A stretch of 64,000 bases of DNA, from contig JASMTQ010000042.1 in NCBI GenBank assembly GCA_041694275.1, forward strand, positions 17,190 through 81,189. The letters are read 5' to 3'. How positions within the stretch are numbered: the first letter of the stretch is position 1; every line of letters begins with the position of its first letter. The stretch comes from M55B118 sp041694275. GTDB taxonomy: Bacteria > Bacillota_I > Bacilli_A > Izemoplasmatales > Izemoplasmataceae. Shown here piece after piece: positions 24,694-37,997 of this stretch. A model generated the notes under the pieces. It ran no database searches and was not told the DNA's origin. It saw only the letters and a list, made by a program, of their open reading frames with translations. The translations under genes and the position numbers were made by a program.

Positions 24694-25059
24694 ATGGCAA
24701 AACTTACCAATGCAGAAATCATTGAATCACTTAAAGAAAAAACACTTTTGGAACTTAACGAACTTGTAGATCTTATGAAAGAAGAATTCGGTGTTGACCC
24801 AACAGCCGTTGCTGCTGCCGGACCTGGTGCTGCTGCCGAAGAAGAACCTAGTGAAGTGACTGTAACACTTACCAATGCTGGTGCCAAGAAAATCGGCGTC
24901 ATCAAAGTCGTGCGTCAAATCACTGGCCTCGGACTCAAAGAAGCCAAAGCGCTTGTTGACGGCGTACCTGCTGCTGTCAAAGAAGACATCGAACCAGAAG
25001 AAGCCGAAGAAATCAAGAACCAACTTGAAGAAGCCGGCGCATCTGTCGAAGTCAAATAA
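24694..25059 (+). CDS. rplL: 50S ribosomal protein L7/L12
   Basis: Stalk protein that recruits translation GTPases. The 121-residue protein has the dimerisation N-terminus MAKLTNAEIIESLKEKTLLE, an alanine/glycine-rich hinge (AAAGPGAAAEEE) and the globular factor-binding domain IGVIKVVRQITGLGLKEAKA with LVDGVPAAVKEDI. AAGGAGGAA precedes the ATG. It is followed by a strong terminator. Confidence 0.98.
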   Translation: MAKLTNAEIIESLKEKTLLELNELVDLMKEEFGVDPTAVAAAGPGAAAEEEPSEVTVTLTNAGAKKIGVIKVVRQITGLGLKEAKALVDGVPAAVKEDIEPEEAEEIKNQLEEAGASVEVK

Positions 25060-25070
25060 CAAACATAGAC

Positions 25071-25100
25071 AAAAAACCTGGGGATTTTCCCCAGGTTTTT
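25071..25100 (+). terminator. Intrinsic terminator after rplL
   Basis: AAAAACCTGGGGA, loop TTT, TCCCCAGGTTTTT, a perfect inverted repeat with a T run. Confidence 0.94.
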
Positions 25101-25133
25101 GCCTATTATTCCACCAAACGGTGAGGTGAGCAA

Positions 25134-25730
25134 ATGACCCACTACTATAGTGAATCTCAGGATGATACCAAAAGCAACGAGACACCGGTTGAAGTCACTT
25201 TTTGTGACAGAACATTTACGTTTTTAAGTGATCACGGCGTATTTTCAAAAGGTCGAATCGACCTGGGTACGCGAACACTTATTGAAAACGTTGAAGTGAA
25301 ACCGGGCGCGAAAGTGCTTGATCTCGGGTGTGGATACGGCGTCATTGGCATTACGGTTGCTGCATGCAAGCATGCGAATGTAACCATGAGTGATGTGAAT
25401 GAACGAGCGATTGATCTCACCAGGAGAAATGCCGATGCGAACGGCGTCAATGTCAATATCGTTAAAAGCTATGGGTTGGACAAAGTTGATGGCTTTTTTG
25501 ATGTCATTATCTCCAATCCACCGATCAGAATCGGTAAGGCCAGGCTATACGCGATGTACAAAGACGTTTACGAAGCGCTTAATGACGGCGGAATCTTTTG
25601 GCTGGTCATCCGAAAAAAACAAGGCGCGCAATCTGCGGCCAAATATTTAGAGACGATGTTTGATGTCAATATTGTGAAAAAACACAAAGGCTACCATGTT
25701 ATGGCCTGTAAAAAAACATTGACGTCTTGA
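25134..25730 (+). CDS. ybxB: RsmC-type class I methyltransferase (YbxB)
   Basis: SAM-dependent methyltransferase of the RsmC/YbxB type, presumably acting on rRNA. The 198-residue product has motif I VLDLGCGYGVIGITVAA, the acidic MSDVNERAIDL and the catalytic ISNPPIRIGK, in the NPP-[I/L]-R form found in RsmC-like enzymes. The single-domain length and the position between rplL and rpoB match Bacillus ybxB. The ribosome binding site GTGAGG is modest. Substrate not established from sequence. Confidence 0.85.
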   Translation: MTHYYSESQDDTKSNETPVEVTFCDRTFTFLSDHGVFSKGRIDLGTRTLIENVEVKPGAKVLDLGCGYGVIGITVAACKHANVTMSDVNERAIDLTRRNADANGVNVNIVKSYGLDKVDGFFDVIISNPPIRIGKARLYAMYKDVYEALNDGGIFWLVIRKKQGAQSAAKYLETMFDVNIVKKHKGYHVMACKKTLTS

Positions 25731-25747
25731 CAACATTGTGATACAAT
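25719..25747 (+). promoter_or_regulatory. Promoter of rpoB-rpoC
   Basis: TTGACG at 25719-25724, 17-base spacer, TACAAT at 25742-25747. The -35 lies inside the ybxB stop region. A second TTGACA at 25729 is too close to the -10 to be the partner. The leader to rpoB is about 64 bases. Confidence 0.8.
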
Positions 25748-25817
25748 TACAAAATGCGATAACATGCGCTTTTTTGTAGTGCAGTCACTTTTTTAATTTT
25801 AAAACGGGGTGAATATA

Positions 25818-28800
25818 TTGAATTATTCAACAATCAAGTACGGAAGAAAAAGGGAACGTAGAAACTATTCCCGAGTTAAGTCAAATGTGGAGTTACCCAA
25901 CCTGGTAGAAGTTCAGACAAATTCGTTTGACTGGTTCGTTGAGGAAGGGCTTAGGGAACTTCTCACAGACATTTCACCCATTGAGAATTTCACAGGCGAT
26001 CTTCTCATGTACTTCGAAGATTTGGAATTTGGTGAACCAAAATATTCCATCGAAGAAGCCAGAGAAAAGGAATTGACCTACGCTAAACCGCTTAGAGTCA
26101 ATGTCAAATTAGCCAACGAAAGCACCGGCGAAGTCAAGGAACAAAAGATTTTTATGGGCGATATTCCGTTCATGACACCGAGGGTGTCATTCATCATCAA
26201 TGGTAGTGAGCGGGTTATTGTAAGTCAGATTGTTCGTAGTGCCGGCGTTTTTTACTCTGAAGAGGTAGATCGCAAAACCCTTGAGAGTAAATATCTGGGT
26301 CAGATCATTCCAAACCGTGGTGCATGGTTGGAATATGAAACCGGATCCAAAGACACGCTTTTCGTCAAATTGGACCGTTCCAAGAAAATTCCGCTTACCA
26401 CGCTTCTAAGAGCCATCGGATTTTCAGGACGTGAAGCCATCAAGGATATTTTTGGCGAAAACGAATATATAGAAAACACCTTGGGCAAGGATTTGACCAA
26501 GTCTTCGCATGATGCGATTCTTGAAGTCTATTCCAAACTGAGACAAGGAGAAACCGCGACTATTGAAGGAGCCATCAGCTTCTTTGAGAGCCGTCTTTTT
26601 GACGCGAAACGCTATGAACTTGCGAAAGTCGGTCGTTATAAAGTCAATAAGAAGATGGACATCCTTAACCATGTCCTCGGCAAGGAACTTGCAGAAGACA
26701 TTGTGAACCCTGAGACTGGTGAAATCATTCTCAGCGAGGGCACTACCATCGACAAAGCTGCAAAAGCCGTGCTTAACGAGAACCGTGATGCGCTGCGTAT
26801 AAGCGTACCGGGCGTCAAACGCATGACACTTGAATATGATTTCGCGGTGCAGCTTGACATCCTCGATGCCAATCCGTATCTCGATTATCTAAATGACGAA
26901 CAGAAACTCGACCTCATCCGAAGCCAACGTTATGGTACGGTCGATGAACTGATTGATGCATACCTTGAAAATCGCGGACTTACCAAGAAGGCATTTATCG
27001 AAGCTGAAGGCAATGCCGCTTTCGATGAAATGAAATCGTCTTTGGAAGACACGCTTGCCAAGGATGATCTGTATTTCGATCTTGCACATATTGAAACCCT
27101 TAAAATCAAGCATCGCGACCGGTATGAAGAAGTGCATACTCTGAGAGTCATCGGGAACGATTCCCGTGAGACTGCGGAGCATCTTGCGTCTTCGGACATC
27201 ATCGCGAGCATCGGATATTATTTGAACCTTATGAAAGACTATGGTTTGCTTGATGATATCGACCACCTAGGAAACAGACGTCTGCGTCTGATTGGTGAAC
27301 TTCTTAAAAATCAATTCAGAATCGGTCTTTCCAAACTTGAGAAAAACATCAAGGACCGCATGAGTACGAGAGATACCACGGACATCACCCCACAAGGGCT
27401 CATCAACATCCGTCCGCTCACCTCTTCACTCAAAGAGTTCTTCGGATCATCACAGCTTTCGCAGTTCATGAGCCAGACCAACCCGCTTGATGAACTTACA
27501 CATAAAAGACGTATCAGTGCGCTCGGCCCTGGTGGGCTTACGCGTGATCGTGCGGGCTTTGAAGTCCGTGACGTTCACTATACGCACTATGGGCGCATCT
27601 GTCCGATTGAAACCCCTGAGGGTCAGAACATCGGACTCATCAACTCACTTGCATCCTACGTACGTGTGAACCAGTTCGGCTTTATGGAAACACCGTATCT
27701 CAAAGTCGTCAAGGAGGCAGGCAAACCTCCACGCGTTACAGAAGAGTTTTTCTATCTAAGTGCTGACGAAGAAGAAGACTATGTCATCGGACAGGCCAAC
27801 ATCAATCTGGATGATGACAAGTTCGTTATCGATGAATCCGTCGTTGCTCGGTACCGCGGTGAAACCAAGATGCGTGCCCGCGAAGACATTGATTTGATTG
27901 ACGTCTCACCTAAACAGATCGTATCGATTTCCACATCCACGATTCCGTTCCTAGAACACGATGATGCGAACCGTGCCCTCATGGGTGCGAACATGCAGCG
28001 TCAGGCCATTCCTCTTTTAAGACCGGAAGCGCCGTTTGTTGGAACCGGTATCGAATACAAGGCGTCCAAAGACAGTGGTGCTACGAAAGTCGCCCACAAG
28101 GCTGGAACCGTCACTTACGTAGATGCGAACCGCATAGAAATCACTTCAAAAGACTCTTCAAAAGAAACCTATAAACTTGAAAAATACGTCCGTTCAAACC
28201 AGGGAACCTGCTTCAATCAAAAACCGATTGTGGCCCTTGGCGAAGAAATCAACGAAGGAGAAATCATCGCAGACGGCCCTTCAATGGATCAGGGTGAACT
28301 CTCTGTTGGACGCAACGTGACCGTCGCATTCATGACTTGGAACGGCTATAACTACGAGGACGCCGTCATCATGAGTGAAAGACTCGTCAAAGAAGACGTG
28401 TACACATCCATTCACATAGAAAAATACGATGTTGAAGCGAGAGACACCAAACTCGGTAACGAAGAAATCACCCGTGAAATTCCAAACGTCGGTGAAGAAG
28501 GCAGACGCTTCCTTGACGACCGCGGCATCATCATTCCGGGGGCCGAAGTTGAAGAAGGCGACATATTGGTTGGTAAAGTCACCCCCAAAGGGCATACCGA
28601 TCCGACACCTGAAGACCGCCTGCTCCTTGCGATCTTCGGACAGAAGTCGCAGGAAGTAAGAGATACCTCGCTCAGAGTTCCACATGGCGGCGGGGGCATT
28701 GTTCAAAGCGTCAAATACTTCTCGCGTGCCAATGGAGATGAACTTCCACCAGGTGCAACCGAAGTCGTACGCGTATTCATCGTACAGAAACGTAAAATTT

Positions 28801-29570
28801 CAGAAGGCGACAAAATGGCCGGACGTCATGGTAACAAAGGGGTTATCTCAAAAATACTCCCTGAAGAAGACATGCCGTTCCTCCCTGATGGCACACCTGT
28901 GGATATCATGCTCAACCCACTTGGGGTTCCATCGCGTATGAACATCGGACAGGTACTTGAGATCCATCTCGGAATGGCTGCCAAACGCCTCGGACTCCAC
29001 GTTGCAACACCAGTATTCGACGGCGTCAGCAACGACGACCTTGTGAAAATCATGGCCGAAGCCGGCATGAATCCCGATGGGAAGACACCGCTTTTCTCAG
29101 GACAAACCGGAATGCAATACGACGAAGATGTATCCGTGGGCGTCATGCATATGATCAAACTCGACCACATGGTCGATGACAAACTCCATGCGAGAAGCGT
29201 CGGTCCTTACACGCTTGTCACCCAGCAGCCAATGGGTGGTAAGGCGCAAAATGGTGGACAGCGTTTCGGTGAAATGGAAGTATGGGCCCTTGAAGCATAT
29301 GGTGCTTCATACTGTCTTCAGGAAATGCTCACTGTCAAGAGTGACGACATCATTGGACGCAACAAGGTGTTCCGCGCGATTGTGGACGGGAAAAGCATCC
29401 CAGAACCATCACTCCCTGAATCATTCCGCGTCCTTACAAGAGAACTTCAGTCTCTTGGTATCCAGGTCGAACTCATCAATAAAGAATCCGGGCGCAACGA
29501 AGCGAACAAGAGCCTGGTAGAAGATTCAGATGTCGAAGACTACATCGACAAATATGGCTTTAATTCCTAA
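25818..29570 (+). CDS. rpoB: DNA-directed RNA polymerase subunit beta
   Basis: Catalytic-cleft subunit of RNA polymerase and rifampicin target. The TTG at 25818 gives 1250 residues beginning (M)NYSTIKYGRKRERRNYSRVK. Key blocks are SSQLSQFMSQTNPLDELTHK and RRISALGPGGLTRDRAGFEV (rifampicin region), GRICPIETPEGQNIGLINSL, and the C-terminal GDKMAGRHGNKGVISKILPE and GGQRFGEMEVWALEAYGA. GGGGTG at 25806-25811 is spaced for the TTG; the earlier in-frame GTG at 25809 lies inside it. In the rifampicin region the standard residues look intact (DELTHKRRISALGPGG). Confidence 0.97.
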   Translation: MNYSTIKYGRKRERRNYSRVKSNVELPNLVEVQTNSFDWFVEEGLRELLTDISPIENFTGDLLMYFEDLEFGEPKYSIEEAREKELTYAKPLRVNVKLANESTGEVKEQKIFMGDIPFMTPRVSFIINGSERVIVSQIVRSAGVFYSEEVDRKTLESKYLGQIIPNRGAWLEYETGSKDTLFVKLDRSKKIPLTTLLRAIGFSGREAIKDIFGENEYIENTLGKDLTKSSHDAILEVYSKLRQGETATIEGAISFFESRLFDAKRYELAKVGRYKVNKKMDILNHVLGKELAEDIVNPETGEIILSEGTTIDKAAKAVLNENRDALRISVPGVKRMTLEYDFAVQLDILDANPYLDYLNDEQKLDLIRSQRYGTVDELIDAYLENRGLTKKAFIEAEGNAAFDEMKSSLEDTLAKDDLYFDLAHIETLKIKHRDRYEEVHTLRVIGNDSRETAEHLASSDIIASIGYYLNLMKDYGLLDDIDHLGNRRLRLIGELLKNQFRIGLSKLEKNIKDRMSTRDTTDITPQGLINIRPLTSSLKEFFGSSQLSQFMSQTNPLDELTHKRRISALGPGGLTRDRAGFEVRDVHYTHYGRICPIETPEGQNIGLINSLASYVRVNQFGFMETPYLKVVKEAGKPPRVTEEFFYLSADEEEDYVIGQANINLDDDKFVIDESVVARYRGETKMRAREDIDLIDVSPKQIVSISTSTIPFLEHDDANRALMGANMQRQAIPLLRPEAPFVGTGIEYKASKDSGATKVAHKAGTVTYVDANRIEITSKDSSKETYKLEKYVRSNQGTCFNQKPIVALGEEINEGEIIADGPSMDQGELSVGRNVTVAFMTWNGYNYEDAVIMSERLVKEDVYTSIHIEKYDVEARDTKLGNEEITREIPNVGEEGRRFLDDRGIIIPGAEVEEGDILVGKVTPKGHTDPTPEDRLLLAIFGQKSQEVRDTSLRVPHGGGGIVQSVKYFSRANGDELPPGATEVVRVFIVQKRKISEGDKMAGRHGNKGVISKILPEEDMPFLPDGTPVDIMLNPLGVPSRMNIGQVLEIHLGMAAKRLGLHVATPVFDGVSNDDLVKIMAEAGMNPDGKTPLFSGQTGMQYDEDVSVGVMHMIKLDHMVDDKLHARSVGPYTLVTQQPMGGKAQNGGQRFGEMEVWALEAYGASYCLQEMLTVKSDDIIGRNKVFRAIVDGKSIPEPSLPESFRVLTRELQSLGIQVELINKESGRNEANKSLVEDSDVEDYIDKYGFNS

Positions 29571-29586
29571 AAGGTAAGGTGATTGT

Positions 29587-33384
<3,798 letters not shown>

Positions 33385-33391
33385 ACACTTT

Positions 33392-33425
33392 TAATCGGGC
33401 GGCCGAGCCGCCCGATTACTTTTTT
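33392..33425 (+). terminator. Intrinsic terminator after rpoC
   Basis: TAATCGGGCGGC, loop CGA, GCCGCCCGATTA, then CTTTTTT. It is the most GC-rich terminator stem in the window. Confidence 0.94.
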
Positions 33426-33446
33426 GAAAAAAGGTGCCCGGAATGA

Positions 33447-33475
33447 TTGACACGCCTGGTACTGTGTAGTATAAT
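33447..33475 (+). promoter_or_regulatory. Promoter of the rpsL-rpsG-fusA (str) operon
   Basis: Perfect TTGACA at 33447-33452, 17-base spacer and perfect TATAAT at 33470-33475. Confidence 0.93.
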
Positions 33476-33493
33476 TGCACTTGCAAAATGCTT

Positions 33494-33530
33494 AAAAACA
33501 TCAGGGTTTGTCATAAAACCCCTGTTTTTA
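33494..33530 (+). terminator. Attenuator-like hairpin in the rpsL leader
   Basis: AAAAACA, CAGGGTTT, loop, AAAACCCCTG and TGTTTTT form a stem with one bulge and a T run, about 55 bases before rpsL and inside the leader that starts near 33482. It could stop transcription early unless antiterminated. No coding leader peptide is seen. Confidence 0.65.
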
Positions 33531-33584
33531 TGAGAAAAACGATACACTTGGATGTGTTGTAACAATTTTGAAAGGAGGAATCTC

Positions 33585-33992
33585 ATGCCTACTATCAACC
33601 AATTGGTAAGAAAAGGACGTACGACCCGCAAGAAGAAATCAAAATCACCACACCTTAGCATCAACTTCAATACGCTAAAAAAAGAATACACGACTCTGCC
33701 TAGCCCACAAAAACGTGGTGTATGTACTCGTGTTGCGACTATGACGCCTAAAAAACCGAACTCTGCGCTTCGTAAATACGCACGTGTTCGCTTGACCAAC
33801 GGTATCGAAGTGACTGCCTACATTCCTGGAATCGGGCACAAACTTCAAGAACATAGCGTTGTACTCATTCGCGGAGGCCGTGTAAAAGACCTTCCGGGTG
33901 TCCGCTATCATATCGTTCGCGGTACGCTTGACGCCGGTGGCGTCGAAGGCCGTAAGCAGGGCCGTTCCAAATACGGAACCAAAAAAGCCTAA
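33585..33992 (+). CDS. rpsL: 30S ribosomal protein S12
   Basis: Decoding-centre protein and site of streptomycin resistance mutations. From ATG 33585 the product is 135 residues. It begins MPTINQLVRKGRTTRKKKSK and has the conserved TPKKPNSALRKYARVRLTNG and GGRVKDLPGVRYHIVRGTLD blocks, including Lys of KKPNS and KDLPG, the streptomycin-sensitive wild-type residues. AAAGGAGG supports this start. The small L7Ae-type gene (rplGB) found between rpoC and rpsL in Bacillus is missing. Confidence 0.98.
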   Translation: MPTINQLVRKGRTTRKKKSKSPHLSINFNTLKKEYTTLPSPQKRGVCTRVATMTPKKPNSALRKYARVRLTNGIEVTAYIPGIGHKLQEHSVVLIRGGRVKDLPGVRYHIVRGTLDAGGVEGRKQGRSKYGTKKA

Positions 33993-34034
33993 CAGGATTC
34001 ACATGCATTTATAGATTGAAAGGAGGAATTCAGT

Positions 34035-34505
34035 ATGCCTCGTAAAGGACATATTGCGAAAAGGGATGTACTACCTGACCCTATTTACAATTCAAAACTC
34101 GTCACCAAGCTCATCAACAGCATCATGAATGACGGTAAGAAAAATACAGCGCAAAAAATTCTTTATAATGCCTTCAAACGTGTTGAAGAAATCAAAAACC
34201 AACCCCCTCTTGAAGTCTTTGAAGAAGCGCTTAACAACGTAATGCCAAGTTTTGAGGTTCGTGCTCGCAGAATCGGTGGACAAAACTACCAGGTTCCTAT
34301 GGAAGTACGTGAAGAGCGTCGTTATACGCTCGGACTCAGATGGATTACGCTTTACTCAAGACTAAGAAACGAAAAAACCATGGAAGAACGCCTCGCGAAA
34401 GAAATCGTCGACGCCTCAAACGGTGTTGGACAATCGGTTAAGAAACGCGAAGATATGCATAGAATGGCTGACGCCAACAAAGCGTTCGCACATTACCGCT
34501 GGTAA
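34035..34505 (+). CDS. rpsG: 30S ribosomal protein S7
   Basis: Primary 16S rRNA-binding protein nucleating head assembly. The 156-residue product begins MPRKGHIAKRDVLPDPIYNS, has VEEIKNQPPLEVFEEALNNV, PSFEVRARRIGGQNYQVPME and ends KREDMHRMADANKAFAHYRW. AAAGGAGG precedes the ATG. Length and ends match the family exactly. Confidence 0.98.
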   Translation: MPRKGHIAKRDVLPDPIYNSKLVTKLINSIMNDGKKNTAQKILYNAFKRVEEIKNQPPLEVFEEALNNVMPSFEVRARRIGGQNYQVPMEVREERRYTLGLRWITLYSRLRNEKTMEERLAKEIVDASNGVGQSVKKREDMHRMADANKAFAHYRW

Positions 34506-34520
34506 GAAAGGAGCCCAACA

Positions 34521-36596
34521 ATGCCAAGAAAAATTTCTTTGGAAAAAACTCGTAATATCGGAATCATGGCGCACATTGATGCCGGTAAAACCACGACTAC
34601 TGAACGGGTTCTTTTCCATACCGGTCGCATCCACAAGATCGGAGAAACCCATGAAGGGGCTTCTCAAATGGACTGGATGGACCAGGAACAAGAACGCGGT
34701 ATTACAATCACGTCTGCGGCGACCACCGCATTCTGGCATGATCACCGCGTCAACATCATCGATACGCCGGGCCACGTAGACTTCACCGTAGAAGTTTCAC
34801 GTTCCCTTCGTGTACTTGACGGTTCAGTCGCCGTTTTGGACGCGCAAGCCGGTGTTGAACCACAAACTGAAACCGTATGGCGTCAAGCTACCGAATACAT
34901 GGTTCCAAGAATCGTGTTCATCAACAAGATGGATAAAATCGGGGCTGACTTTGCATACAGTGTCGGAACCATCCGTGAACGTCTGGGTGTAAAAACCGCA
35001 GCCATTCAGTGGCCAATCGGTGCCGAAGACGATTTCACAGGCATCATCGACCTTGTGAAGATGGAAGCCCACATGTATGACGGCGGACCAAAAGAGGAAG
35101 CCGAAATCGTGGAGATTCCTGAAGAATACAAGGAACTCGCCGCTGAAAAACGCAACGAACTCATCGAGGAACTTGCGGACTTCAACGAAGAAATGATGAT
35201 GGCTTATCTTGAAGGCGAAGAAATTTCAAACGAACTTCTCGTTGAAACCATTCGCCACGCCACCCTTGAAGTTGACTTCTTCCCAGTACTCTGTGGAAGT
35301 GCCTTCAAAAACAAAGGTGTCAAGCTCATGCTCGATGCCGTCATCAATTACCTTCCAGCACCTACGGACGTCCGTAAGGTACGCGGAACCATGATTGATA
35401 CTGGCGAAGAAATCGCCGTCCCTTCAAGCGATGACGAAAAATTCGCAGCCCTTGCATTCAAAGTCGCAACAGACCCATTCGTCGGTAAACTCACGTTCTT
35501 CCGTGTCTACTCAGGAACCCTTTCAAAAGGGTCTTACATCATGAATACCACCAAGGACAACAAAGAACGCGTCGGACGCATCCTTCAAATGCATGCGAAC
35601 CACCGCGAAGCGATTGATACCGTATATGCGGGTGACATCGCAGCGGCTGTCGGACTCAAGGACACCGCAACCGGGGACACCCTTGCCGAAGAAGGTTACA
35701 AGATTCTTCTCGAGCAAATGGTCTTCCCTGAACCTGTCATCAGCGTCGCGATCGAACCAAAATCAAAAGCTGACCAGGACAAGATGGGCGTAGCCCTTCA
35801 AAAACTTGCGGAAGAAGATCCAACATTCCGTACCTACACCAACGAAGAAACCGGTCAGACAATCATCGCCGGTATGGGTGAACTTCACCTTGACATCATC
35901 GTTGATCGCCTCAAACGCGAATTCAAAGTTGAAGCGAATGTCGGTGCGCCGCAGGTATCTTACCGCGAAACCTTCACCAAAGAAGCAAACATCGAAGGAA
36001 AATTCATCCGCCAATCAGGTGGACGTGGACAATACGGACACGTATGGATCAAATTCGAACCGAATGAAGAAGGCGCAGGCTTCGAATTCGTCGACAAAAT
36101 CGTCGGTGGTGTCGTGCCTCGCGAATACATTCCAATCGTTGGAAAAGGGATTGAAGAAGCCCTTGAAAACGGTGTGCTTGCAGGCTATCCAATGATCGAC
36201 ATCAAAGCGACCCTGTTTGATGGATCGTACCATGACGTCGACTCATCCGAAATGGCCTTCAAAGTCGCAGCCGGTATGGCTGTCAAGGCTGCCAAGGATC
36301 AATGTGGCGCCATCATACTTGAACCAATCATGAACGTTGACGTGGTTGCTCCAGATGACTACCTAGGTAACGTCATCGGTGACCTTACTGGACGCCGTGG
36401 TAAAATCGCCGCCCAGGAAGAACGCGGAAACGCACACATGGTCAAAGCAACGGTCCCGCTCTCAGAGATGTTCGGCTACGCTACGAGCCTTCGTTCAAAT
36501 ACGCAGGGTCGTGGGAACTACACCATGCAGTTCTCTCACTATGAAGCCGCACCGAAAAGCATCGCTGAAGAAATCATCAAAAAACGCAACGGCTAA
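34521..36596 (+). CDS. fusA: Elongation factor G
   Basis: GTPase that translocates tRNA and mRNA. The 691-residue protein carries G1 AHIDAGKTTTTERVLFHTG, G2/switch I RGITITSAATTAFW, G3 DTPGHVDFTVEV, G4 FINKMDKIGADF and the C-terminal domains IV (RQSGGRGQYGHVWIKFEPNE) and V (RRGKIAAQEERGNAHMVKAT). AAAGGAG precedes the ATG, 15 bases after rpsG. tuf has its own promoter. Confidence 0.98.
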   Translation: MPRKISLEKTRNIGIMAHIDAGKTTTTERVLFHTGRIHKIGETHEGASQMDWMDQEQERGITITSAATTAFWHDHRVNIIDTPGHVDFTVEVSRSLRVLDGSVAVLDAQAGVEPQTETVWRQATEYMVPRIVFINKMDKIGADFAYSVGTIRERLGVKTAAIQWPIGAEDDFTGIIDLVKMEAHMYDGGPKEEAEIVEIPEEYKELAAEKRNELIEELADFNEEMMMAYLEGEEISNELLVETIRHATLEVDFFPVLCGSAFKNKGVKLMLDAVINYLPAPTDVRKVRGTMIDTGEEIAVPSSDDEKFAALAFKVATDPFVGKLTFFRVYSGTLSKGSYIMNTTKDNKERVGRILQMHANHREAIDTVYAGDIAAAVGLKDTATGDTLAEEGYKILLEQMVFPEPVISVAIEPKSKADQDKMGVALQKLAEEDPTFRTYTNEETGQTIIAGMGELHLDIIVDRLKREFKVEANVGAPQVSYRETFTKEANIEGKFIRQSGGRGQYGHVWIKFEPNEEGAGFEFVDKIVGGVVPREYIPIVGKGIEEALENGVLAGYPMIDIKATLFDGSYHDVDSSEMAFKVAAGMAVKAAKDQCGAIILEPIMNVDVVAPDDYLGNVIGDLTGRRGKIAAQEERGNAHMVKATVPLSEMFGYATSLRSNTQGRGNYTMQFSHYEAAPKSIAEEIIKKRNG

Positions 36597-36625
36597 TTGA
36601 TTTACCTTGCATTATAAGATATAAT
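36597..36625 (+). promoter_or_regulatory. Promoter of tuf
   Basis: TTGATT at 36597-36602, 17-base spacer, perfect TATAAT at 36620-36625. It directly follows the fusA stop codon, so tuf can be expressed apart from the str operon. Confidence 0.88.
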
Positions 36626-36677
36626 GCGATAAAATATCACTGTTATAAGACCAATTTCATAAGGAGGAAATAACGAA

Positions 36678-37868
36678 ATGGGAAAAGAAAAATTTGTACG
36701 CAAAGGTACGCATGCCAACATCGGAACCATCGGACACGTCGACCATGGTAAAACTACATTGACTGCGGCCATTGCTACCGTACTACACAAAAGAGGCGTC
36801 GGTGAAACGTCTGCATCTACTTACGAAGCAATTGACAATGCCCCTGAGGAAAAAGAAAGAGGCATCACCATCAATACAGCCCACATCGAATACGCTACTG
36901 AAAAACGTCACTATGCGCATGTGGACTGCCCTGGCCATGCTGACTACGTTAAGAATATGATTACAGGTGCCGCCCAAATGGACGGAGCTATCCTGGTTGT
37001 TAGCGCAGCAGACGGACCTATGCCACAGACTCGTGAGCACATCCTGCTTGCACGTCAGGTTGGCGTTCCAAAACTCGTCGTATTCCTAAACAAAACTGAC
37101 ATGGTGGACGACGAAGAACTCATCGAACTCGTTGAAATGGAAGTTCGCGAACTACTTAGCGAATACGATTATCCTGGAGACGACGTTCCAATCATTCAAG
37201 GGTCAGCACTTAAAGCCCTTGAAGGCGATACTGCACATGAAGATGCGGTTATCGAACTCATGAACACCATTGATGACTACTTCCCAGACCCAGTACGTGA
37301 AACTGACAAACCATTCATGATGCCTGTTGAGGACGTATTCAGCATCACTGGACGCGGAACTGTTGCTACAGGCCGTGTTGATCGTGGTACTGTCAAAGTA
37401 CAGGACGAAGTTGAACTCGTAGGTATCAGACCTACTCGCAAAACTGTCGTAACTGGTGTGGAAATGTTCCGTAAGCTTCTCGATCAAGCAGAAGCCGGCG
37501 ACAACATTGGTGCACTTCTTCGTGGGGTAACTCGCGACGACATCCAACGTGGACAAGTACTTGCAAAACCTGGTAGTGTTACACCACATACCAAGTTCCA
37601 TGCAGAAGTTTACGTGCTTTCAAAAGATGAAGGTGGACGTCATACGCCATTCTTCTCAAACTACCGCCCACAATTCTACTTCCGTACCACAGACGTTACC
37701 GGTGTCATTCAATTGCCTGAAGGCGTTGAAATGGTCATGCCTGGTGACAACGTGGAAATGAACGTTGAATTGATTCACCCAATCGCGCTTGAACAAGGAA
37801 CCAAGTTCTCAATCCGCGAAGGTGGCCGCACAGTCGGTGCCGGTGTAGTATCAAAAATCATCGAATAA
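36678..37868 (+). CDS. tuf: Elongation factor Tu
   Basis: Delivers aminoacyl-tRNA to the ribosome. The 396-residue protein shows G1 GHVDHGKTTLTAAIATVL, RGITINTAHIEY, DCPGHADYVKNMITGAAQMD, G4 LNKTDMVDDEEL and the domain II/III blocks SITGRGTVATGRVDRGTV and GDNVEMNVELIHPIALEQGT. AAGGAGGAA precedes the ATG. It ends in a terminator 14 bases on. Only one copy is seen in the window. Confidence 0.98.
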   Translation: MGKEKFVRKGTHANIGTIGHVDHGKTTLTAAIATVLHKRGVGETSASTYEAIDNAPEEKERGITINTAHIEYATEKRHYAHVDCPGHADYVKNMITGAAQMDGAILVVSAADGPMPQTREHILLARQVGVPKLVVFLNKTDMVDDEELIELVEMEVRELLSEYDYPGDDVPIIQGSALKALEGDTAHEDAVIELMNTIDDYFPDPVRETDKPFMMPVEDVFSITGRGTVATGRVDRGTVKVQDEVELVGIRPTRKTVVTGVEMFRKLLDQAEAGDNIGALLRGVTRDDIQRGQVLAKPGSVTPHTKFHAEVYVLSKDEGGRHTPFFSNYRPQFYFRTTDVTGVIQLPEGVEMVMPGDNVEMNVELIHPIALEQGTKFSIREGGRTVGAGVVSKIIE

Positions 37869-37881
37869 TCCATTCGAATCC

Positions 37882-37912
37882 AAGACGCTATCTTTTGATG
37901 GCGTCTTTTTTT
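37882..37912 (+). terminator. Intrinsic terminator after tuf
   Basis: AAGACGC, then ATC/GAT inner pairs, then GCGTCTT followed by a T run. Confidence 0.9.
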
Positions 37913-37969
37913 ACGCTCATTTCTACGCATTTGATAGGCTTAATCTGTTTAAAAAAATAAATTTTCTTG

Positions 37970-37975
37970 TATAAT
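37970..37975 (+). promoter_or_regulatory. -10 element for tatD
   Basis: Perfect TATAAT about 23 bases before the tatD ATG; the matching -35 (GTTTAA or TTTAAA) is weak. Confidence 0.5.
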
Positions 37976-37997
37976 GGTTTATACGAGGAGTGATAGC

